A stretch of 64,000 nucleotides of DNA from positions 2,129 through 66,128 of the forward strand of contig DIEX01000023.1 in the NCBI GenBank assembly GCA_002418835.1. Reading direction: 5' to 3'. Shown here piece by piece: positions 1 through 9,011 of the stretch. Below the pieces are notes generated by a model. That model was not told the origin of the DNA. It worked only from the letters and a program-made list of their open reading frames with translations, and searched no databases. Origin of the DNA: Spirochaetia bacterium UBA5763 (lineage in GTDB: Bacteria; Spirochaetota; UBA4802; UBA5550). How positions within the stretch are numbered: the stretch's first letter is position 1; the number at the start of each line of letters is the position of its first letter. Position numbers and translations under genes: made by a program.

Positions 1-1344
1 GCAAAAGGGAAAGGATTTGAAGGCCTTAAATTCAAGATCCAGATATCACCACTTGACTGTACAGGTTGCGGAAACTGCGCACAGGTATGTCCTGCAAAAG
101 ATAAAGCTCTTGTGATGAAGCATCTTGAGACTCAGCTTTCTGAAACAGAGAACTGGAACTACATGGCTGAGAAGGTGACATACAAGGACAACATTCTTCC
201 GAAGAACACTGTTAAAGGGAGCCAGTTCTCCCAGCCGCTATTCGAATTTTCAGGCGCATGTGCAGGCTGCGGTGAGACACCATACATCAAGCTTATAACC
301 CAGCTTGTGGGTGACAGGATGATGGTTGCTAACGCCACAGGATGTTCCTCAATTTACGGCGGTTCAGCTCCTGCAACACCATACTGCAGAAACAAAGCAG
401 GGCAGGGACCCGCATGGGCGAACTCACTCTTTGAGGACAATGCCGAATACGGATTCGGAATGAATCTTGGCGTAGAACAGATGAAGATAAGGATTAACGA
501 CCTTTCTCTTCAGTATGAGCCAGAGGGTTCCTCTGCCGAGCTTAAAGCTCTTCTTAAAGAGTGGAGAGAGAACAGGAACAACGCTGAGAAGACAAAGGAG
601 CTGAAGGATAAACTAATCCCTCTTCTTGAGAAAGACAACGCTAAGTCAGCAAAAGAGATACTTAAACTGAAGCAGTATATAGTGAAGAAATCAATATGGA
701 TCTTCGGCGGAGACGGCTGGGCGTACGACATCGGATTCGGCGGACTTGACCATGTTATCGCCTCCGGTGATGATGTGAACATACTTGTAATGGATACTGA
801 AGTTTACTCAAACACTGGCGGCCAGTCATCAAAGGCAACACCAACTGCCGCAGTTGCGAAATTTGCTGCTTCAGGTAAGAAGATAAGGAAGAAGGACCTT
901 GGCATGATTGCAATGTCTTATGGTTATGTATATGTTGCCCAGGTATCAATGGGTGCGAATCAGTCACAGTACCTCAAGGCAGTACTTGAAGCTGAAGCAT
1001 ACCCCGGCCCTTCACTTATAATAGCTTATGCGCCATGTATTAATCACGGACTGAGAGCTGGTATGGGAAAATCTCAGCTTGAGGCAAAGCTTGCAGTTGA
1101 GTGCGGCTACTGGAGTCTTTACAGGTATAATCCTCTTCTTGAGGAAGAAGGGAAGAATCCATTTATCCTTGATTCCAAAGAGGCAGACTACAGCAAGTTC
1201 CAGGATTTCCTCATGGGTGAGGTGCGATACACATCACTGAAGAAGGAGTTCCCCGGCAAAGCTGACGAGCTGTTTAAGTCTGCTGAAGAGAATGCGAAGT
1301 GGAGATTGAATAATTACAAAAGACTGGCATCAGCTGGTGACTAA
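1..1344 (+). CDS. nifJ: Pyruvate:ferredoxin (flavodoxin) oxidoreductase, C-terminal part (5' end outside window)
   Basis: Oxidises pyruvate with CoA to acetyl-CoA and CO2 and passes electrons to ferredoxin; cytoplasmic, TPP- and Fe-S-dependent. The frame is open to the left edge, so the ATG at 112 is internal. The first codons encode a ferredoxin-type cluster motif (CTGCGNCAQVCP) of the 4Fe-4S domain. Next comes the TPP-binding domain, with GDGWAYDIGFGGLDH, the NTGGQSSKATPT stretch and further cluster cysteines (CAGCGET, APCINHG). The protein ends in a family-typical C-terminal arm. It is the first gene of a same-strand run with glcD-, glcF- and lut-like genes, which places it at the pyruvate step of organic-acid oxidation. 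The fragment alone cannot separate ferredoxin from flavodoxin use. The family call is very secure. Confidence 0.96.
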   Translation, partial: AKGKGFEGLKFKIQISPLDCTGCGNCAQVCPAKDKALVMKHLETQLSETENWNYMAEKVTYKDNILPKNTVKGSQFSQPLFEFSGACAGCGETPYIKLITQLVGDRMMVANATGCSSIYGGSAPATPYCRNKAGQGPAWANSLFEDNAEYGFGMNLGVEQMKIRINDLSLQYEPEGSSAELKALLKEWRENRNNAEKTKELKDKLIPLLEKDNAKSAKEILKLKQYIVKKSIWIFGGDGWAYDIGFGGLDHVIASGDDVNILVMDTEVYSNTGGQSSKATPTAAVAKFAASGKKIRKKDLGMIAMSYGYVYVAQVSMGANQSQYLKAVLEAEAYPGPSLIIAYAPCINHGLRAGMGKSQLEAKLAVECGYWSLYRYNPLLEEEGKNPFILDSKEADYSKFQDFLMGEVRYTSLKKEFPGKADELFKSAEENAKWRLNNYKRLASAGD

Positions 1345-1394
1345 CGATAAATACGAGGGTTCTAAAATATTATTAAAGGATCAGGAGAATCATT

Positions 1395-2783
1395 ATGGAT
1401 AAAAATATAATAAATGAACTGGTTTCAATTTTAGGGAGTGAAAACGTTCTGACCAGTAAAGAGGATAAGATAAACTATTCGTATGACGCTACCCCGGATG
1501 TTCAACGTTATGAACCGGATGTTGTTGTAACGCCGTCATCAAAGGATGAGGTTGTCAAACTTGTGAAACTTGCTTCAAAATATAAAGTACCTCTTGTTAC
1601 ACGCGGCTCAGGTACAAACCTTAGCGGCGGGACAATCCCTGTTGATGGGGGGATTGTTCTCTCTATGCTTAAGCTGGACAGGATAATTGAAATTGATGCG
1701 GCTAACCTCACTGCGACAGTGGAACCGGGTCTTGTTATTCAGCGGCTTAATGAAGCAGTTGCTCCTCTTGGACTTATATACCCTCCGGACCCCGGAACTG
1801 TAACTACAGCGACCATGGGCGGTTCTGTAAGTGAATGTTCAGGGGGACTCAGAGGACTTAAGTATGGTGTTACCAAGGATTATGTAATGGGTCTTGAGAT
1901 GGTGATGCCGGGGGGAGAGATGATTTATACCGGCGGGAAAACAGTGAAAAATGTCAGCGGATATGATCTGACCAAGCTGTTTACAGGATCTGAAGGTACA
2001 CTTGGTATAATTACAGAAATAATTGTAAAACTTATCCCCGCACCAAAATACCGGAGAAGTATGCTTGTTATATTTGATGATCTTGATAAAGCAGGTAAAA
2101 CTATTGCTGATATTATAAGCAATAAGGTAATACCGGCAACTCTTGAGATTATGGACAACGTTACAATCCGCACTGTTGAAAACTATTCAAAAATCGGCCT
2201 CCCGGTTGATGCTGAAGCAGTACTTGTTATAGAAGTAGATGGAAGCATCGAGGCTGTTGTATTGAATGAGTTTGATACTGTTAATTCAATCTGTACCGGC
2301 AATGGTGCAGTTTCAGTTAAGCTTGCGGAGAGTGATAGTGACAGAGATGCTATATTTGCAGCAAGAAGAGCAGCTCTGCCGGCACTTGCCCAGGTCAGGC
2401 CTACAACGATTCTTGAGGACGCAACTGTCCCGAGAAGCAGAATCCCGGAGATGCTTAAAGCAATAAAGGATATAGCTGAAAAATATAAGATCAGGATCGG
2501 CACTTTCGGCCACGCCGGTGACGGTAATCTTCATCCCACTATTTTAACAGATGAATCTGACAAAGAGGAGATGGCAAGAGTACATAAAGCAATAGATGAG
2601 ATATTCAGTACTGCCATAAAGCTTGGAGGTACACTCTCCGGAGAGCATGGCATAGGGATGGCTAAATCGAAGTATATGGAAATGCAGTTCGGTTCGTCAG
2701 GCATGAATGTAATGAAAAAGATTAAACAGGCCCTGGACCCTGACAATATAATGAATCCGGGGAAGGTTTTCTGGAGGGGCTGA
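1395..2783 (+). CDS. glcD: GlcD-type FAD-linked 2-hydroxyacid (glycolate/lactate) dehydrogenase subunit
   Basis: A 462-residue flavoprotein of the GlcD/D-lactate dehydrogenase family, which oxidises 2-hydroxyacids such as D-lactate or glycolate to 2-oxoacids. The N-terminal FAD_binding_4 domain is clear (VVVTPSSKDEV, then RGSGTNLSGG near residue 75). The C-terminal FAD-oxidase domain contains GHAGDGNLHPTI and GEHGIGMAKSKY, which carry the conserved substrate/metal histidines. A Shine-Dalgarno-like AGGAGAA precedes the ATG. The gene lies 50 bp after the pyruvate oxidoreductase and 2 bp before the Fe-S partner gene, so it is almost certainly co-transcribed and forms a complex with that protein. 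The substrate is not fixed by sequence; D-lactate is favoured by the neighbours. Confidence 0.92.
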   Translation: MDKNIINELVSILGSENVLTSKEDKINYSYDATPDVQRYEPDVVVTPSSKDEVVKLVKLASKYKVPLVTRGSGTNLSGGTIPVDGGIVLSMLKLDRIIEIDAANLTATVEPGLVIQRLNEAVAPLGLIYPPDPGTVTTATMGGSVSECSGGLRGLKYGVTKDYVMGLEMVMPGGEMIYTGGKTVKNVSGYDLTKLFTGSEGTLGIITEIIVKLIPAPKYRRSMLVIFDDLDKAGKTIADIISNKVIPATLEIMDNVTIRTVENYSKIGLPVDAEAVLVIEVDGSIEAVVLNEFDTVNSICTGNGAVSVKLAESDSDRDAIFAARRAALPALAQVRPTTILEDATVPRSRIPEMLKAIKDIAEKYKIRIGTFGHAGDGNLHPTILTDESDKEEMARVHKAIDEIFSTAIKLGGTLSGEHGIGMAKSKYMEMQFGSSGMNVMKKIKQALDPDNIMNPGKVFWRG

Positions 2784-2785
2784 TT

Positions 2786-4075
2786 ATGACAATATATGAT
2801 ACAATAGATGAAGTCAGAGAAGAGTTGTCAAAGTGCATGAAGTGCGGGAACTGTATGGAGGTCTGCCCTGTGTATCTGGAAACGCGGAGTGAGGGCTCTG
2901 TTGCCCGCGGTAAAATCAGGCTCATTGATGCGCTTTTAAGTGGTGATCTTGAATATACAAAGGGGCTGGAGGAGAGGATCGGCCTCTGCCTTACATGTAT
3001 GGCATGTGTAGCAAAATGTCCCTGTGGTGTCAAGGTTGATAAAATTATATTCGGAACACGGGCTGCCATAGTGAAAAACAGAGGGCTCCATCCTATAAAA
3101 AAAGCAATATTTTCTGTAGTTAAAAGGCCTATGCTTTTTAATATAGGTATGAAGGCGGGCGGTATGTTTCAGGGACTTGTTTTCAGAAAACATGTCTCTG
3201 TTACAGGTGCTCATCCGAGGTTTCCTTTCGGGCTCGATATGAGAAGAATTATTCCTCCGCTGGCTGCAAAACCTCTCAGAAGCCAGCTTCCTGATGTAGT
3301 AAAAGTTCCTAATCCTGTAAAGAAGGTGGCATTCTTCACCGGGTGCAGCATGAATTTCCTCTATGATCAGGCCGGCAGGGATGTGGTGGAAGTTCTGAAA
3401 AGGAATAATATAGAAATAACTGTACCAAAAGACCAGCACTGTTGTGGTATGCCGATTCTTGCTCATGGTGATGCTGAAACCGCGCTTGAGATGGCAAAAT
3501 CTCACATAGATATTTTCAGTAAACTTGATGTTGAACATATAGTAACAGCCTGTGGTTCCTGCGGTACAACATTTCAGCATCATTATGTGGAGATGCTTAA
3601 AGATGATCCTGAATATGCGGAAAGGGCCCGGAACGTTGCTGCTAAGATTATCGATATTTCAGATTATATTGTTAAAGTTACAGGCATAGATGAATCTAAA
3701 CTCGGCACTCTCGATATGACAGTGACCTATCATGACCCGTGTCACCTGAACAGAGGGATGGGGGTTAAGGATTCACCGAGAGATATTCTAAAAAAAATAC
3801 CGGGGCTAAAATTCGTTGAAATGAAAAACGCCGACAGGTGCTGCGGAAGTGCGGGATCATTCAGTTTGACTCATTACGATCTCTCTATGGATATTCATCA
3901 CCATAAATCTGATGCTATTAAAGCAACAGACGCTGATGCAGTTGTAACAGGCTGCGGGGCATGTATAATGCAGCTTGCTGACGGTATGAACCGGTTTAAT
4001 ATGAATCTCCCGATGTTTCATACAGTACAGATACTGGCAAAGTCTTATGAGGCAAAAGAGAACGAGAAAAAGTAG
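2786..4075 (+). CDS. glcF: GlcF-type (Fe-S)-binding oxidoreductase with CCG domains
   Basis: A 429-residue electron-transfer partner of the GlcD-like flavoprotein. Two ferredoxin motifs stand at the N terminus (CMKCGNCMEVCP near residue 18 and CLTCMACVAKCP near residue 68). Two cysteine-rich CCG domains follow, with signatures QHCCGMP and DRCCGSAG, each also carrying an ACGSCG- or GCGAC-type cysteine pair. CCG domains typically bind Fe-S clusters or a heterodisulfide-reductase-like cofactor. The start lies 2 bp after the glcD stop, so the two genes are translationally close. It probably takes electrons from the FAD subunit and passes them to a quinone, ferredoxin or other carrier; the acceptor is not visible in the sequence. 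Confidence 0.9.
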   Translation: MTIYDTIDEVREELSKCMKCGNCMEVCPVYLETRSEGSVARGKIRLIDALLSGDLEYTKGLEERIGLCLTCMACVAKCPCGVKVDKIIFGTRAAIVKNRGLHPIKKAIFSVVKRPMLFNIGMKAGGMFQGLVFRKHVSVTGAHPRFPFGLDMRRIIPPLAAKPLRSQLPDVVKVPNPVKKVAFFTGCSMNFLYDQAGRDVVEVLKRNNIEITVPKDQHCCGMPILAHGDAETALEMAKSHIDIFSKLDVEHIVTACGSCGTTFQHHYVEMLKDDPEYAERARNVAAKIIDISDYIVKVTGIDESKLGTLDMTVTYHDPCHLNRGMGVKDSPRDILKKIPGLKFVEMKNADRCCGSAGSFSLTHYDLSMDIHHHKSDAIKATDADAVVTGCGACIMQLADGMNRFNMNLPMFHTVQILAKSYEAKENEKK

Positions 4076-4187
4076 CAGAGATTATATATATTTTTGGGAA
4101 AGATGCCCTGTAAATACTGATTCATTTTTATAAAGTATGGGTCAGTATTCCGGCATTGATGTAAGTGTTAATTTATGGAGGCTGGTT

Positions 4188-4733
4188 ATGTATGAAAAAT
4201 TTAAACTAAGAGCTGAAGCTGTAGGAGCTGAGGTCCACAGATTCAGAACTAAAAGTGATGCAAAGGAGTTTATCCTTTCATTTCTTAAAAATGAAGGGGT
4301 TGCGGATAAGAATAAATCATTCGCGCTCTGGAAGGATTCAGCCTTTCTGAAAGATGAAGATAAAAAATCTCTCAGCGAAAGAATTCCGGGTTTAAAATTT
4401 GATATTACACGCCAGCTTGCTGCGGATTCCGCAGCAGGTATAAGTGAAATGTCCTATGCCCTTGCGGATACCGGATCCCTTGTGTCAGATCAGACCTCCA
4501 TAAATGAACGGCTTGTGTCAACTCTCCCTGCTATTCATATTGCTATAGTTGGTACCTCATCTATTCTTGAAGATAAAATTGCTGTATTCAAAAAGCTCAG
4601 ACCTGAAAACAGCAGTTATATAGCATTCATCACCGGACCCAGCAGAACTGCTGATATAGAAAGAGTTCTCACTATCGGAGTTCATGGCCCGAAGAGACTG
4701 ATTATTGTTTTCGTTGATGAGATGGAGGGTTAA
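4188..4733 (+). CDS. lutC: LutC-like LUD-domain protein
   Basis: A 181-residue LUD (lactate utilisation) domain protein of the LutC/YkgG family, a subunit of the three-protein L-lactate dehydrogenase LutABC. I chose ATG 4188 over an in-frame ATG at 4137 because GGAGG at 4177-4181 sits 6 bases ahead of it. Family features are the central segment around ADTGSLV and the conserved TLPAIHIAIVG block, ending with FITGPSRTADIERVLTIGVHGPKRL. The gene follows glcF after about 110 bp and is 4 bp upstream of the LutB/LutA-like fusion. It therefore most likely supplies the C subunit of an L-lactate-oxidising complex that complements the GlcD-type enzyme for the other isomer. Confidence 0.88.
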   Translation: MYEKFKLRAEAVGAEVHRFRTKSDAKEFILSFLKNEGVADKNKSFALWKDSAFLKDEDKKSLSERIPGLKFDITRQLAADSAAGISEMSYALADTGSLVSDQTSINERLVSTLPAIHIAIVGTSSILEDKIAVFKKLRPENSSYIAFITGPSRTADIERVLTIGVHGPKRLIIVFVDEMEG

Positions 4734-4737
4734 TGTT

Positions 4738-6873
4738 ATGGAAAAGAAATTCAAAAAATCAATAAATGATGCAGTCAATAACTCCATCCTTACCGGAGCT
4801 CTCGGGAAATTCTCCGAAGCTTACAGGGTAAACAGGGCAAAAGCTTATGAGGGCATCGATTTTGAAGCACTCAGGCAGACCATCGCGGACAGAAAGTCTT
4901 ATGCAGCAGCTCATCTTGAAGAGCTCGCAGCAGTCTTTAAGCAAAATGCTGAAGCCCGGGGTGCGAAGGTTTTCAGAGCCGGGAATGCACAGGACGCTGT
5001 TGATTATATACTTAAAGTTGCCAGAGACAACAATGTAAAATCTGTAGTTAAATCAAAGTCAATGGCAAGTGAAGAGATTCATCTTAATAAGCATCTCGAA
5101 GAGATCGGAGTTTCAGTACGGGAAACAGATCTCGGTGAGTGGATTATACAGCTCGCAGGGCAGAGGCCTTCACACATGGTTATGCCAGCAATCCATATGA
5201 CAAAGGAACAGGTTTCGGATCTATTCAGTAAAGAGGTACATGAACGTCTCAGTAATGACATCCCTAAACTTGTGGAAGTTGCACGGAATGAGCTGAGGAC
5301 AAAATTTCTTGAAGCAGATATGGGGATTTCCGGAGGGAACATTGCTGTAGCTGAAACAGGAAGTATTGTGCTGGTTACAAATGAAGGTAACGCACGTATG
5401 ACAACAATGCTTCCTAAAATACACGTAGCACTTGTTGGTATAGAAAAATTCGTGGAAAAATTCGATGATATAGTACCCATACTGACTGCTCTCCCCAGAA
5501 GTGCCACTGCGCAGCTTTTAACAAGTTATGTATCAATTATTACAGGCGCAACTCCTAATACAGATGGTACAATGAAAGACCTTCATATTGTTCTCATGGA
5601 CAATCATAGAACAGAGATGAGGGATGATCCGAAATTCGCGCAGGCTATGCAGTGCATCAGGTGCGGGTCCTGTCTGAATGTATGTCCGATATTCCGTCTG
5701 GTAGGAGGGCATGTATTCGGCAGTACATATACAGGGGGTATAGGCACAATTCTCACAGCATGGTTTGAGGAGATGAAGAATTCCGAGGATATACAGGGGC
5801 TCTGTATTCAGTGCGGCAACTGTAAAGAAGTGTGTCCAGGGAAACTTGATATACCTGAAATGATCCTGGAGATAAGGCGCCGGTTAGTAGCTGATAAAGG
5901 GCAGTCCCTGGCGCAGAAGGCGATATTCACCGTTGTGAACAACCGGAAGATGTTTCACGCGATGCTCCGCACAGCGTCAATAACAGGGAAGCCGTTTACT
6001 ACAGGTAGTTATATTCGTCACCTTCCTTTTTTTCTTTCAGATCTGACAGAGGGGCGCAGTCTTCCGGCAATAGCTGCAACTCCATTCAGGGACCAGTTTA
6101 AAAAAATTAAGCAGCCTGAATGCAATGAAAAGATCGCTTTTTATTCAGGGTGTCTGATAGATTTTGCGTACCCTGAAATGGGCATTGCGCTTGTGAAGAT
6201 TCTTAATAAAGCGGGATATGAAGTTGTTTATCCGCAGGAGCAGACCTGTTGCGGCGCTCCGGCAAGATATAACGGTGCCTATGAAGTAGCAGCGAATAAC
6301 GCGGTGGATAACATAAAAGCTCTTCTTAAAGATGATGTTCAATATGTGGTATCCGCATGCCCAACATGTACAGTAGCACTTAATCAGGAGTTTAAAAGTA
6401 CATTTGAAAGCCTCGGTCAGACAGAGCACATTCAGGATGCGGAAAGGCTTGCAGCAAAGGTTGTAGATTTTTCTGTGCTTGCGAAGAAACTGATAGATGA
6501 GGGGAAACTGAAACTCAGGAAAGGTGTGAATCCCGGTATTCTGACATACCATGATTCCTGTCACCTGAAGCGGACTCTGAAGGTTTCTGAACAGCCCCGT
6601 GATATTCTCCGTAAAGCCGGATATGAGATAAAAGAGATGTTCGAGTGTGATATGTGCTGCGGCATGGGTGGTTCATACTCAATAAAACTTCCTGAGATTT
6701 CCAGACCCATACTTCAGCGTAAGCTTGAAAATATCAGGAATACTGGAGCGCCATTAGTGGCAATGGACTGTCCGGGATGTGTTATGCAGATCAGGGGCGG
6801 AATAGATCAATCGGGCGACAGAATATCAGTCAAACATACACTTGAGCTTCTGGCTGAACTGATTGAAGATTAA
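4738..6873 (+). CDS. LutB-LutA-like fusion: LUD, 4Fe-4S and CCG-domain L-lactate dehydrogenase subunit
   Basis: A 711-residue protein fusing the two other Lut subunits. Residues of roughly 60-300 form a LutB-type LUD domain (AETGSIVLVTNEGNARM, LPKIHVALVG, ITGATPNTDG). Then come two ferredoxin motifs (CIRCGSCLNVCP and CIQCGNCKEVCP). The C-terminal half has LutA-type CCG domains (QTCCGAPARYNG, SACPTC, CDMCCGMGGSY, MDCPGCVMQ). ATG 4738 is preferred over the upstream in-frame ATG 4705 because GGAGGG at 4724-4729 is spaced 8 bases from it. In Bacillus LutA and LutB are separate. A long LutB/LutA-type protein next to a LutC-like gene is known from the Desulfovibrio lactate region. It is followed by a strong terminator, so it closes the operon. 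Confidence 0.88.
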   Translation: MEKKFKKSINDAVNNSILTGALGKFSEAYRVNRAKAYEGIDFEALRQTIADRKSYAAAHLEELAAVFKQNAEARGAKVFRAGNAQDAVDYILKVARDNNVKSVVKSKSMASEEIHLNKHLEEIGVSVRETDLGEWIIQLAGQRPSHMVMPAIHMTKEQVSDLFSKEVHERLSNDIPKLVEVARNELRTKFLEADMGISGGNIAVAETGSIVLVTNEGNARMTTMLPKIHVALVGIEKFVEKFDDIVPILTALPRSATAQLLTSYVSIITGATPNTDGTMKDLHIVLMDNHRTEMRDDPKFAQAMQCIRCGSCLNVCPIFRLVGGHVFGSTYTGGIGTILTAWFEEMKNSEDIQGLCIQCGNCKEVCPGKLDIPEMILEIRRRLVADKGQSLAQKAIFTVVNNRKMFHAMLRTASITGKPFTTGSYIRHLPFFLSDLTEGRSLPAIAATPFRDQFKKIKQPECNEKIAFYSGCLIDFAYPEMGIALVKILNKAGYEVVYPQEQTCCGAPARYNGAYEVAANNAVDNIKALLKDDVQYVVSACPTCTVALNQEFKSTFESLGQTEHIQDAERLAAKVVDFSVLAKKLIDEGKLKLRKGVNPGILTYHDSCHLKRTLKVSEQPRDILRKAGYEIKEMFECDMCCGMGGSYSIKLPEISRPILQRKLENIRNTGAPLVAMDCPGCVMQIRGGIDQSGDRISVKHTLELLAELIED

Positions 6874-6906
6874 AAGCAGGACCTCCTTTTTGAATATAGA
6901 TTCAGC

Positions 6907-6954
6907 AAAACAATCCTTTACCTTTTCCGGTAAAGGATTGTTTTCACTTTTTTT
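6907..6954 (+). terminator. Rho-independent terminator of the organic-acid operon
   Basis: A perfect 16-bp stem (6907-6922 with 6929-6944) around a 6-base loop, followed within a few bases by a run of T. It lies 33 bp after the stop of the lut fusion gene. Confidence 0.9.
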
Positions 6955-7018
6955 AAAAATACTTTTTAATAATAGTTTCACCATGAATTTTAAATTTGAA
7001 TTAACAGGAATTAGATGG

Positions 7019-7036
7019 TTTTTCTTATAAGAAAAA
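7019..7036. promoter_or_regulatory. Perfect 18-bp palindrome upstream of the chemoreceptor gene
   Basis: The sequence TTTTTCTTATAAGAAAAA is its own reverse complement. It lies about 70 bp upstream of the chemoreceptor start and downstream of the operon terminator, where an operator would be expected. No protein is known to bind it; the FadR-type regulator encoded at 9012 is one candidate, although the site does not match the usual FadR-family consensus. Confidence 0.4.
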
Positions 7037-7106
7037 ATGTTCTCCGGTTTAAGTTATCAGGCAGACGTATGTATATTTCAGATAGTGTAGAAACCGGAGG
7101 GATCGT

Positions 7107-8879
7107 ATGAAGCTCACTTTAAAGCTGACTCTTATAGTTATAGCAATAAGCATACTGTCCTCATTGTCAGTAATGTCTTTTTTTATTTATAAAATTGTTA
7201 ATCTCAATCAACGTACTGTTACAAATACAGACAGGATACTCAGAGAAAATTATGATCGCGTAATCAAATCCCAGGTGGATACGGCAATAAGCATGCTGAA
7301 ACAGATTAATAAAATGAAGGAATCCGGGAAAATAAACAGTGAACAGGCGCAAAAACTTGGAGCGGATCTTCTCCGGGAATTGAGGTATGAAGGTGAAGGT
7401 TACTTCTGGGCGGATACAGAAAAAGGTGATAATATTGTACTGTATGGAACTAACACAGAGGGTACAAACAGACTGAATTTTCAGGATAAGAAAGGTTCCT
7501 ATATAATTCAGCAGATAATAACGGCAGCAAAACAGCCTGGCGGAGGTTTCACAAACTACTGGTTTCCTAAAAAAGGGGAGAGTGAAGCACTGATGAAAAG
7601 GGGGTATTCACTCTTTTTTGAACCTTTCGGCTGGTCTGTGGGAACAGGTAATTATGTTGATGACATTGATGTCAGGGTAAGTAACGAAAAGGGTATCCTG
7701 CAAAATGCATTATTGAAAGATATTATCTCGATAGTCGGTTTTACTCTCCTTCTTATTATAATTTTTTCTTTCATAGGTTATACTATAGGCAACAAAATTG
7801 CACGGCCCATAATGCGCGTTAAAGATCTGGTTATGATGATTTCAGATTTTGATTTCAGGGAAGCTTCAAAAATACATTCACTGGAAGTTTCTAAAGGTGA
7901 AATCGGGTCCATGGCTCTGGCAAGCATCCGGATGAGAAGCCAGATTACAGAAATGATTGAAAAGATACGGGATATTTCCGATGAACTTTCATCTTCTTCA
8001 AAGGAGCTTTCAGCAACAACGTTTTCCTTTGCCGGAAATGCACAAAGCCAGGCATCCTCAGCCGAGGAGATCACTGCAACAACAGAGGAGATCTCTGCCG
8101 GTATGGATAAGATTTCTGATGGATCGGAGCTTCAGAATAATATGCTTCAGAAATTGATTCTGATCATGGATGAATTATCAGTCAGTATAAACCAGGTATA
8201 CGACACGGTAAGCGAGGCTGCGGATTTATCAAGAAGGATTGCTGCTGACGCCAGAAGCGGAGATGCCTCAATGCAATCGATGAACAGGAGTATGATAAAT
8301 GTTTCTCAGAGCTCTGACGATATGAGGAATATTCTTAACATGATAAGTGATATATCTGAACATATAAACCTTCTTTCGCTGAATGCGGCAATTGAAGCGG
8401 CAAGGGCAGGAGAGGCCGGCAGGGGATTTGCCGTTGTCGCAGATGAAGTGTCAAAACTTGCAGACCAGACAGCATCAAGTATAAAGGAGATTGAAAAACT
8501 GATAAATCTTAATACAGCGGAGATACAAACAGGCTTTGAAGCTGTGAAAAACTCAACAGATGCTGCTGCAAAAATAATCTCCGGTGTCAATTCAATCGAT
8601 AACAAAATTGTCATGATAAATGAACAGATGATACGGCAGAAGGATATTAACAGCACTGTAAGCGAAAAAATTAAACTCGTAATGGAGATGTCAGATGAGA
8701 TTGCATATTCAACAGGTGAGCACAAAATCGCTGTGAGTGAAATAGTTTCATCCATTAGCAGCATAAATGATGTTGCTCAGAATATCGCCGGCAATTCGGA
8801 GGAGATAGCAGGCAGTTCAGAAAATCTGGCAAATCTGGCGGAGAAACTGAAGCAGATAATATCTGTTGTTAAGCTTTAA
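7107..8879 (+). CDS. Methyl-accepting chemotaxis protein with periplasmic sCache domain
   Basis: A 590-residue transmembrane chemoreceptor. TM1 spans about residues 7-29. A periplasmic single-Cache (sCache_2-like) domain follows, with motifs EGYFWADT, GGFTNYWFPKKGE and FGWSVGTGNYVDDID. TM2 is at about 205-227, then HAMP, then a long cytoplasmic coiled coil with the conserved signalling tip (LNAAIEAARAGEAGRGFAVVADEV). No obvious CheR-tethering pentapeptide is at the C terminus. GGAGGG lies just before the start. Its place between lactate/pyruvate oxidation genes and a FadR/LldR-type regulator suggests that it senses a small carboxylate; sCache_2 receptors often bind such ligands. The ligand is inferred, the receptor class is certain. 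Confidence 0.95.
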   Translation: MKLTLKLTLIVIAISILSSLSVMSFFIYKIVNLNQRTVTNTDRILRENYDRVIKSQVDTAISMLKQINKMKESGKINSEQAQKLGADLLRELRYEGEGYFWADTEKGDNIVLYGTNTEGTNRLNFQDKKGSYIIQQIITAAKQPGGGFTNYWFPKKGESEALMKRGYSLFFEPFGWSVGTGNYVDDIDVRVSNEKGILQNALLKDIISIVGFTLLLIIIFSFIGYTIGNKIARPIMRVKDLVMMISDFDFREASKIHSLEVSKGEIGSMALASIRMRSQITEMIEKIRDISDELSSSSKELSATTFSFAGNAQSQASSAEEITATTEEISAGMDKISDGSELQNNMLQKLILIMDELSVSINQVYDTVSEAADLSRRIAADARSGDASMQSMNRSMINVSQSSDDMRNILNMISDISEHINLLSLNAAIEAARAGEAGRGFAVVADEVSKLADQTASSIKEIEKLINLNTAEIQTGFEAVKNSTDAAAKIISGVNSIDNKIVMINEQMIRQKDINSTVSEKIKLVMEMSDEIAYSTGEHKIAVSEIVSSISSINDVAQNIAGNSEEIAGSSENLANLAEKLKQIISVVKL

Positions 8880-9011
8880 ACTCTGCCTGAAACGCGGTTT
8901 AATGAATGGATGAAATAGAGTTAATTACTGATTATTGTACTCGACAAAAAACGCAATGCTTAATTTAAATATACCTCGGAATAGTATTAGTCAGGAGATG
9001 GGGTAGAGATT

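Noticed and set aside
112..1344. Complete 410-residue pyruvate oxidoreductase gene starting at ATG 112
   Set aside because: The frame is open to base 1 and encodes a ferredoxin motif before the ATG, so it is the 3' part of a larger gene.
2936..3583. 215-residue minus-strand ORF inside glcF
   Set aside because: Shadow frame of a strongly supported gene, with no family signal or ribosome binding site.
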